From DATFVJ01 sp963851085 (lineage in GTDB: Bacteria; Actinomycetota; Actinomycetes; Streptosporangiales; Streptosporangiaceae), in NCBI GenBank assembly GCA_963851085.1, contig CAWKNX010000024.1, positions 1 through 64,000 on the forward strand: a stretch of 64,000 nt of DNA, given 5' to 3'. Below the pieces are notes generated by a model, which worked only from the letters and a program-made list of their open reading frames with translations, was not told the DNA's origin and searched no databases. The translations under genes were made by a program, and so were the position numbers. Of the stretch, positions 57,994 to 64,000 are shown one piece after another. The number at the start of each line of letters is the position of its first letter. Positions within the stretch are counted from its first letter, which is position 1.

Positions 57994-59016
57994 GTGGCTC
58001 AGCAAAAACGAGGTCTTGGCAGGGGCCTGGGTGCCCTCATTCCGATGGGACAGGGCTCGTCGCCCGTCGCCCGGACGGTCGGCATGCCGCAGAGCCAGGA
58101 TCACGAAGGGCCCGGCGGCGCAGTGACGGGCGCCTATTTCGAGGACGTGCTGATCGGCGCCGTTACCCCCAATCCGCGGCAGCCGCGCCAGAACTTCGAC
58201 GAAGAGACACTTGAGGAGCTCGCGCTGTCCGTGCGCGAGGTCGGGCTGTTGCAGCCCATCGTGGTCCGCAAGGTCATGCCTGGCCACTATGAACTCGTCA
58301 TGGGTGAGCGCCGCTGGCGTGCGGCGCAGCGCGCGGGCCTCGACCGGGTTCCGGCGATCGTGCGCGACACCGCCGACACCGACATGCTCAGGGACGCGCT
58401 CATGGAGAACCTTCACCGTGAGCAGCTCAACCCGCTCGAAGAGGCGGCTGCCTACCAGCAGCTTCTCGATGACTTCGGCGCCACTCACGAGGAGCTGGCA
58501 GGCCGGGTGGGCAGATCACGCCCGCACATTTCGAACACGATCCGGTTGCTCAATCTGCCGCCAGCCGTCCAGAAGCGCGTCGCGGCTGGAGTGCTCAGCG
58601 CTGGTCATGCGCGGGCTTTGCTCACCATGGAGAACGCCGGCGATCAGGAACGCCTCGCGCACCGTATCGTCGCGGAAGGGCTCTCGGTCCGCGCGGTTGA
58701 GGAGATCGTCGCGATTGGCGATGGCAGCAGCTTGAAACCCGAGCGGCGTCAGCCGGCGAAGAAACCGGTCGCGCCGGGCCTGCGTGAACTCTCCGATCGC
58801 CTGTCTGATCTGTTCGAGACCCGAGTGAAGGTCGAACTTGGCCGGCGCAAGGGAAAGATCGTGGTGGAGTTCGCCTCGCTGGAGGATCTGGAGAGGATCG
58901 TGACGGCGATGTCTCCTGAAGCTGCCGTGCGTGCGGGGCGCACCGCGCAGACAGAGCGTGCTGTACCCGGCGAGCCCGCGCTCGCGCCCCGAGCCGGTGT
59001 CGTGCACGGGGGCTGA
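57994..59016 (+). CDS. parB: Chromosome-partitioning protein ParB (Spo0J)
   Basis: 340 residues from GTG 57994 behind GAGGAG. N-terminal ParA-stimulating KRGLGRGLGALIP motif; CTPase/ParB box: PNPRQPRQNFDEETLEELAL, LVMGERRWRAAQRAGLDRVP, MENLHREQLNPLEEAAAYQQ; HTH: GRVGRSRPHISNTIRLLNLP, and SAGHARALL. The C-terminal dimerisation region follows. It binds the two parS sites seen here. Confidence 0.96.
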   Translation: MAQQKRGLGRGLGALIPMGQGSSPVARTVGMPQSQDHEGPGGAVTGAYFEDVLIGAVTPNPRQPRQNFDEETLEELALSVREVGLLQPIVVRKVMPGHYELVMGERRWRAAQRAGLDRVPAIVRDTADTDMLRDALMENLHREQLNPLEEAAAYQQLLDDFGATHEELAGRVGRSRPHISNTIRLLNLPPAVQKRVAAGVLSAGHARALLTMENAGDQERLAHRIVAEGLSVRAVEEIVAIGDGSSLKPERRQPAKKPVAPGLRELSDRLSDLFETRVKVELGRRKGKIVVEFASLEDLERIVTAMSPEAAVRAGRTAQTERAVPGEPALAPRAGVVHGG

Positions 59017-59048
59017 CTCTCCCCAAGCTGCCCTTGTCAACGCTGGCC

Positions 59049-59064
59049 TGTTTCACGTGAAACT
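59049..59064. promoter_or_regulatory. parS: parS site downstream of parB
   Basis: TGTTTCACGTGAAACT, with the perfect GTTTCACGTGAAAC core, 33 bases after the parB stop. Confidence 0.95.
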
Positions 59065-59158
59065 TCCGATGGCGGGCGGCCGCGGACGCCCGATGTCACA
59101 TGCCGGCGGCTGAATTGTCGTCTCTGCAAGAGGCGCAATTCCTAGACCGGGAGGCACG

Positions 59159-59563
59159 ATGACCGCTCCGTCGCCGTTCGCACACCTGGCTCATGCGAAG
59201 ACTGTGCTGCTTACGACCTACCGTCGCGACGGCACTCAGGTTGGTACACCCGTCAGCATCGTGGTGGACGGCCCGCGGGCGTTCTTCCGTACGTACGACG
59301 CAGCAGGGAAAGCCAAGCGTCTTCGCAACAATCCCGAGGTAGAGGTGGCCCCATCGACCTTCCGTGGCGAGCGGATCGGCCCCCCGATGCGTGCCAAGGC
59401 GGCGCTCATCACTGACCGCGAGAGCGCTCATGCGAAGCACCTGCTCGTGCGCAAGTACCCGATCCTGCAAGGCGCGCTCGTGCCGCTCACGCATCGGCTC
59501 AAGAGGTACAGGACACTGCACTACGAACTCATCGCACTGGCCAACGAGGACAAGACGTCCTAG
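59159..59563 (+). CDS. PPOX-class F420-dependent oxidoreductase
   Basis: 134 residues from ATG 59159 behind GGGAGGCACG. A split-barrel flavin/deazaflavin fold: LAHAKTVLLTTYRRDGTQVG, TPVSIVVDGPRAFFRTYDAA, GKAKRLRNNPEVEVAPSTFR, GERIGPPMRAKAALITDRES. The GKxxRLRxNP motif fits the F420-binding group that reduces or scavenges small molecules. Intact. Confidence 0.85.
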   Translation: MTAPSPFAHLAHAKTVLLTTYRRDGTQVGTPVSIVVDGPRAFFRTYDAAGKAKRLRNNPEVEVAPSTFRGERIGPPMRAKAALITDRESAHAKHLLVRKYPILQGALVPLTHRLKRYRTLHYELIALANEDKTS

Positions 59564-59688
59564 TGCTGGCGTGCGCGGAGTTCCATCTACCGCGGGCGGC
59601 CCGTCCGGGCGTCGAATCTTGCCGACAACTGGGTGTGACCCGATGGGACCACGGCCTGGTGCGTCCTGCGCGCCGCGTCCCGCTCCTG

Positions 59689-60714
59689 TCACGTGCAGAC
59701 GGCCCGGATGGCCGAGGCGAACGCGTCCACGTCTGCTTCGCTGGTCTCGAAAGACGTCATCCAGCGAACAGTGTGCCCGTCGGGGTCCCAGACATAGAAG
59801 AACCAGTCGCGCCGCAACTGCTCGATGTGACGCGGGTGAAGTGCGGCGAAGACACCGTTCGACTCCACTGGCTGGCGGATCTCGACCCCCGGAATTAGCT
59901 GCACCATGTGTGCGAGCCGCTGGGCCATGGCATTCGCGTGCCGCGCGCTGTGCAACCACAGATCGCCGTCGAACAGGGCGAGGAACTGTGCCGACAGGAA
60001 GCGCATCTTCGACGCCAGGTGCAGTTGCTGCTTACGCAGGTAAGGCGCGTCGGCGCAGAGTTCGGGGCGCATGACCACGACAGCCTCCGCGCCGAGGGCG
60101 CCGTTCTTGGTACCGCCGAAACTCAGCACATCAGCGTGCTGGGCGAGTTCGCCGAGACCGCAGCCCAGATGCGCCGCGGCGTTCGCGAGCCGCGCCCCGT
60201 CAATGTAAACGAAGAGACCGCTGGACCGGCAGAATTCACTGAGCTTGCTGAGTTCCTCGATCGTGTAACAGGTGCCAAGCTCGGTGACCTGGGCGATGGC
60301 GACCGCGCGCGGCTGCACCCGGTGCTCGTCGCCCCGCCCGCCGAGCCGCTGCGCGACAAGCTCGGGCGTGAGTTTGCCGTCAGGCGTGCTGACCGTGAGC
60401 AGCTTGCAGCCGAGAAGCCGTTCGGTCGCCCCGCACTCGTCAACATTCAGGTGTGCGGTGTCCGCGCAGATGATCGCCTCGTAGCGGCGCAGAAGAAGGC
60501 TGACGCCGAGAATGTTCGCGGCTGTCCCGGTGAATACGAAGAACGTACGAGCCGCATCGCCGAAGAGTGCCCGGAATTGCTCCTCCGCGCGCCGCGTCCA
60601 CTGGTCCGTGCCGTATGCGGGCGCGAGGCCCGGGCTGGCTGCCGAGATCGCGTGCAGCACGGCCGGATGAACACCAGCGTGGTTGTCGCTGCCGAAGTCA
60701 TGAGAGCTATCCAC
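59689..60714 (-). CDS. Low-specificity L-threonine aldolase-like PLP enzyme
   Basis: 341 residues, start MDSSHDFGSDNHAGVHPAVL. Beta-eliminating-lyase fold: ARTFFVFTGTAANILGVSLL, ICADTAHLNVDECGATERLL, VTELGTCYTIEELSKLSEFC, YIDGARLANAAAHLGCGLGE, and the PLP-binding Lys in VLSFGGTKNGALGAEAVVV. The family cleaves threonine to glycine and acetaldehyde or related beta-hydroxy amino acids. Intact. Confidence 0.9.
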   Translation of the reverse strand: MDSSHDFGSDNHAGVHPAVLHAISAASPGLAPAYGTDQWTRRAEEQFRALFGDAARTFFVFTGTAANILGVSLLLRRYEAIICADTAHLNVDECGATERLLGCKLLTVSTPDGKLTPELVAQRLGGRGDEHRVQPRAVAIAQVTELGTCYTIEELSKLSEFCRSSGLFVYIDGARLANAAAHLGCGLGELAQHADVLSFGGTKNGALGAEAVVVMRPELCADAPYLRKQQLHLASKMRFLSAQFLALFDGDLWLHSARHANAMAQRLAHMVQLIPGVEIRQPVESNGVFAALHPRHIEQLRRDWFFYVWDPDGHTVRWMTSFETSEADVDAFASAIRAVCT

Positions 60715-61116
60715 GCGCCGAGCCTAGCGGTCTGTGCGGAAGGTCCTTTGAGCGAACGGCGGCCAGCCAAAGGCGACTCCTCTTACAGACCGCGTCCGGG
60801 TCACGTGGTCACCGCATCGTGTCACCGGCCGCCCGGCACGGTCGCGGCTGGGCGGACCCGGCGCTCGCAGATCCGGTCAGCGCCACACCTTCGATGCAAA
60901 CCCGCTGCGGCTCCGCAGGTAACCAGGCGGATTCGCGGGCGGCAGCCGTTAAGGCCTCTGAGTGAGATCTGGTCAGCGCGTGGTCGTCCGGACACGGCGA
61001 CGCCGGCTGCCGCCGCCGCGATGGTCAGCCCGGGCCGGCCGTACGTGGGCCTGCCGGGTCCGCGCCAGCCACCGGGCACCGAGGTTCACCTGTCCGCACG
61101 CCGGCCACCGCGCACA
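60715..61116. other. Gap, no recognised gene
   Basis: About 400 bases upstream of the aldolase and downstream of ddl. Nothing coding is recognised; a strong GC hairpin lies at its right end. Confidence 0.4.
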
Positions 61117-61141
61117 GGGCCCGCCGGGCCCCGGCGGGCCC
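61117..61141 (-). terminator. GC-rich hairpin after ddl
   Basis: The 25 bases GGGCCCGCCGG...CCGGCGGGCCC form a near-perfect dyad with about ten paired bases, 29 bases after the ddl stop on the minus strand. No T-run follows, typical of actinobacterial terminators. Confidence 0.55.
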
Positions 61142-61169
61142 GGTGCCGGACACGGGAATCCGGTCAGCG

Positions 61170-62123
61170 TCAGTTCCCGCGGCGTGCGGCGAGCACGAGA
61201 AGGTCGCGGCAGACCGCACCGAAGCCGAAACCGGCCGCCTCGATCGCCATCGGGAGCGTGCTCGTCTCCGTCATCCCCGGCGCCACGTTCACTTCGAGGA
61301 AGAAGACGGTGCCAGTGTCGTCCACGATGAGATCCGTGCGGGACAGGTCACGCAGGCCGAGGACGGTGTGCGCGGTCACCGCCGTGTCCGCGGCCGCCTT
61401 GGCGGCGGCTGCGGAGATCCGCGCCGGCGTGTAGAACTCGGTGCGTCCCGCGGTGTACCTGGCGGCGTAGTCGTACGTGCCCCCGTCCGGGACGATCTCG
61501 ACCGCGGGGAGCGCTTGCGGACCGTCCCCCCGGTCGATCACGCTGACGGCCACCTCGGTACCAGGGACACAGTGCTCGATCAGTGCGGTGTCGCCGTACG
61601 CGAAACAGCCCAACATGGCCGCAGGAAGTTCATCCGCCGTCGGCACCGGCCCGGCGCCGAGAGCCGAGCCGCCACGGGACGGCTTGACGAACAACGGCAG
61701 TCCGAGCCGCGCGACAATGCGGTCGAGCACGGCCGTTGCGCCGAGATCATGGAAGGTCTCCCTGGGCAGCGTGATGGCCTCAGGCGTCGTCAGGCCGGCG
61801 GCGGTGATCAGCGTCTTCGCCGTCGGCTTGTCGAAGGCGAACCTGCACGCACTGGCGGTCGCGCCGACGAAGGGCACATCGAGCAGCGCTAGTATCTCGC
61901 GGACGGCACCGTCTTCACCTGATACGCCGTGAATCGCGGGAAAGACCGCACCGGGCGGGTCAGCGATGATGGCTGGAATCAGGGCGGCGTCGGCATCGAC
62001 GGTGACTGCGTCCACGCCCTCCTCACGCAGCGCATCGCAGACGCGATGCCCGGACCGCAGCGATACCTCACGCTCGTGCGAGAGGCCTCCTGCGAGCACC
62101 AGAACGTGGCCTAGGTCGGTCAT
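61170..62123 (-). CDS. ddl: D-alanine--D-alanine ligase
   Basis: 317 residues, ATG 62123 behind AAGGA. ATP-grasp: VLVLAGGLSHEREVSLRSGH, VFPAIHGVSGEDGAVREILA, VPFVGATASACRFAFDKPTA, GLPLFVKPSRGGSALGAGPV, TDLIVDDTGTVFFLEVNVAP, GMTETSTLPMAIEAAG. Complete catalytic set. It makes the peptidoglycan dipeptide; because this copy sits outside the dcw cluster it may be a paralogue. It follows the aminotransferase on the same strand, 71 bases apart. Confidence 0.93.
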   Translation of the reverse strand: MTDLGHVLVLAGGLSHEREVSLRSGHRVCDALREEGVDAVTVDADAALIPAIIADPPGAVFPAIHGVSGEDGAVREILALLDVPFVGATASACRFAFDKPTAKTLITAAGLTTPEAITLPRETFHDLGATAVLDRIVARLGLPLFVKPSRGGSALGAGPVPTADELPAAMLGCFAYGDTALIEHCVPGTEVAVSVIDRGDGPQALPAVEIVPDGGTYDYAARYTAGRTEFYTPARISAAAAKAAADTAVTAHTVLGLRDLSRTDLIVDDTGTVFFLEVNVAPGMTETSTLPMAIEAAGFGFGAVCRDLLVLAARRGN

Positions 62124-62194
62124 TTCAGGGTCCTTCCATGGCAGTGAGCCGCCCGCGGTGCGGCGGCGACCGCCTTGCTTGTTGGTGACGCGGC

Positions 62195-63505
62195 TCAACC
62201 GACCTCAGGTCCGGGTGTGTCCACCCCTACGGTCCCATGCGGGTGGCCGAAGCCGAACGTGTCCCGCAACTCGATTTCTGCCTCGATCACGCCGGCGAGC
62301 CGGCGGACGCCCTCCCTGATCCGGTCCGGTTCCGGCAGACAGTAGGACAGCCGCAGGTGCTGTGTCCCCTGACCGTCAGCGTAGAACCCGGTGCCGGGCA
62401 CGTAGGCCACCCGGGAGGAGACCGCACGTGGCAGCATCACCTTGCTGTCAATCCCGTCGGGGATTTTCAGCCAGACGTAGAAACCACCTGCCGGGCGGGT
62501 CCATTCGCACCCGGTCGGCATGAGCGCCTTCAGCGCGCCAAGCATCGCATCCCTGCGCTGCATGTAGAGCTCACGGAAGATCTTGACCTGCTCGCGCCAC
62601 GGCTGGGTGCACAGGTATTCACGGACGATCAACTGGGCGAGGCTCGACTGGCAGAGCACCGCGGACTCGGCCGCGAGCACGAGCTTTTCCCGTACGGCGG
62701 GTGGCGCGAGCGCCCAGCCGACGCGCACGCCTGACGCGAATGTCTTGGAGAAGCTGCCGAGGTAAACGACCCCGTCTGGATCGTCCGCACGTAGTGCGCG
62801 CAGCGGGTCACCTTCGAATCCCAGGAGCCCGTACGGATTGTCCTCCAGGACGAGCAGGTCGGCTGCGGCGCAGATGTCGAGGATGCGGTGGCGGCGCTCG
62901 GCTGCGAGCGTGACGCCCGCCGGGTTGTGGAAGTTCGGCACCGTGTAGAGGAATTTGGCCCGCCGGCCCGCGGCGCCCAGGCGCGCGATCGCGCTGTCCA
63001 GTGCCTCGGGAATGAGCCCATGCTCATCCATCGGGACATGCACCACCTGTGCCTGGTAAGAGGCGAATGCCCCGAGCGCGCCGACGTAGGACGGTGCCTC
63101 CGCGAGCACGACGTCACCTGGGTCGACGAAGATGCGCGTTATCAGGTCGAGCGCCTGCTGTGAGCCGACGGTCACGACGACGTCGTCCGGATGTGCGTGC
63201 ACCCCTTCGAGCGCCATGACCTCGCAGATCTTCTCTCGCAGGTCCGGATCTCCGTGGGCCGGGCAGTACTGCAGCGCAACCGAGCCATGGTCCGCGATCA
63301 ACTGGCCCGCTATGCCGCTAATTACGTCAAGTGGCAGAGCAGATACATAAGGTGATCCACCGGCCAGGGAGACAATCTCCGGACGGGCGGCCACCGCGAA
63401 CAGGGCCCGGATCTCCGAGGCGACCATGCCGCGTGCGCGGGCCGCGTACCGATCGACATAAGGATCGATCCGCGACCCATGAGCATGCTGTGAATCCGTC
63501 CGCAC
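62195..63505 (-). CDS. PLP-dependent class I/II aminotransferase (2-aminoadipate/LysN type)
   Basis: 436 residues from GTG 63505 behind GGAGGAG. Fold-type I: IVSLAGGSPYVSALPLDVIS, LQYCPAHGDPDLREKICEVM, VVTVGSQQALDLITRIFVDP, YTVPNFHNPAGVTLAAERRH, LVLEDNPYGLLGFEGDPLRA, and the PLP-Lys in LGSFSKTFASGVRVGWALAP. Related to MocR-domain aminotransferases without the HTH. It may act on lysine, 2-aminoadipate or aromatic amino acids. Confidence 0.92.
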   Translation of the reverse strand: MRTDSQHAHGSRIDPYVDRYAARARGMVASEIRALFAVAARPEIVSLAGGSPYVSALPLDVISGIAGQLIADHGSVALQYCPAHGDPDLREKICEVMALEGVHAHPDDVVVTVGSQQALDLITRIFVDPGDVVLAEAPSYVGALGAFASYQAQVVHVPMDEHGLIPEALDSAIARLGAAGRRAKFLYTVPNFHNPAGVTLAAERRHRILDICAAADLLVLEDNPYGLLGFEGDPLRALRADDPDGVVYLGSFSKTFASGVRVGWALAPPAVREKLVLAAESAVLCQSSLAQLIVREYLCTQPWREQVKIFRELYMQRRDAMLGALKALMPTGCEWTRPAGGFYVWLKIPDGIDSKVMLPRAVSSRVAYVPGTGFYADGQGTQHLRLSYCLPEPDRIREGVRRLAGVIEAEIELRDTFGFGHPHGTVGVDTPGPEVG

Positions 63506-63756
63506 GGTATCTCCTCCGGCTGTCGGCTGCACATACCCGGCGTCATGCACGGCTGGCCAGGAGCCAGGTCTAAGAGCCTACGTGGCGGGTAGGACCTGAC
63601 CCGTCGATTTTTTATTACATCAGCTACGATGCCACCACGGCACTTCCGGCCGGGCATCTCCCGGCCTGCCGTGCTCGCGGCGGCAGGGAGCCGCCACACC
63701 TAAGCAAATCTGCCAGCAAGGCCGCCAGCTAGGCCGATAGCCATCGGGGGATCCGG

Positions 63757-64000
63757 GTGTCCCGCCGCCTCGCCAATATCACGTTGGACAATCTCGATGA
63801 CCTGCCACGCAGGTGCCGTAAGTGTGTCTTCTGGGAACTTGACCCGGTCAGCCGCGCCCGCGCCGATGAGGCGGGCGGTCCGGAACTGGAGAAGGAGTCC
63901 TGGATATCCTCGACGTTGCTCGAGTGGGGCAGCTGCGGAAAGATCATCTACGTGGATGGCGTGCCCGCGGGCTACGTGCTCTACGCGCCGCCCCTGTATG
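63757..64000 (+). CDS. GNAT family N-acetyltransferase, 5' part (cut by window end)
   Basis: It starts at GTG 63757: SRRLANITLDNLDDLPRRCR, KCVFWELDPVSRARADEAGG, ELEKESWISSTLLEWGSCGK, IIYVDGVPAGYVLYAPPLY. This N-terminal block, with the paired Cys in CRKCVFWE, belongs to a GNAT protein conserved next to the partition genes of actinobacteria. The acetyl-CoA binding motif lies beyond the window. Confidence 0.88.
   Translation, partial: MSRRLANITLDNLDDLPRRCRKCVFWELDPVSRARADEAGGPELEKESWISSTLLEWGSCGKIIYVDGVPAGYVLYAPPLY

Overview
The window is high-GC actinobacterial DNA. F420-type oxidoreductases, glucosyl-3-phosphoglycerate synthase, BTAD regulators, parABS and the rnpA-rpmH-dnaA-dnaN-recF-gyrB chromosome-origin block all point to Actinomycetota. 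From gene content and order, the right part (44.09-64 kb) is the origin region of a Streptosporangiales-like chromosome. The left part (1-10.13 kb) has a similar very high GC. The middle (10.14-44.09 kb) has a different gene repertoire (MMPL and MFS efflux, BTAD-cyclase-ATPase, CMRxHG repeat protein, multicopper oxidase with metal-binding inserts) that reminds me of Solirubrobacterales/Thermoleophilia. Those taxonomic placements are inference.

Two abrupt joins bound the middle part. Near 10.13 kb an LLM-class oxidoreductase loses its first residues head-to-head with a CMRxHG protein that also lacks its start. Near 44.085 kb a BTAD/cyclase/AAA gene and gyrB run into each other and both lose their 3' parts. 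A third head-to-head join lies near 8.3 kb (thiolase against acyl-CoA synthetase). Genes in 1-44 kb carry many single-base frameshifts, while 44.09-64 kb has none. The simplest reading is a chimeric or low-quality assembly of at least two genomes joined at an origin fragment; real rearrangement is the less likely alternative.

Layout. 1-7.4 kb: lipid and cell-envelope metabolism (plsB 3' end, racemase-like CoA transferase, LmeA-like DUF2993 protein, gpsA, gpgS, folP2-like, LigB-like). 7.4-10.1 kb: broken beta-oxidation and F420 genes. 10.1-22.7 kb: drug-type MFS exporter, MBL hydrolase, DJ-1/PfpI protein, flavin monooxygenase plus multicopper oxidase with two CPMHPEV inserts, second MFS exporter, adenylate cyclase fused to a YHS domain, and a serine hydrolase. 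22.7-38.3 kb: membrane protein, ECF sigma factor, SnoaL protein, then an efflux locus (MMPL, ABC ATPase, FtsX-type permease, Tat-exported serine hydrolase) divergent from a receiver-kinase-LuxR regulator operon, then a GAP-family exporter. 38.6-44.1 kb: AraC regulator, a 21-residue-repeat protein with an exported single-TM protein, and a BTAD/cyclase/AAA giant regulator.

44.1-64 kb: gyrB (5' two thirds), dciA, recF, dnaN, oriC candidate, dnaA, a second DnaA-box cluster, rpmH, rnpA, yidD, yidC, khpB/jag, rsmG, parA, a MerR/GyrI-type regulator inserted between parA and parB, parB, PPOX F420 protein, threonine-aldolase-like enzyme, ddl, PLP aminotransferase and a GNAT acetyltransferase cut by the window end. 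Two parS sites are visible, one inside parA and one after parB.
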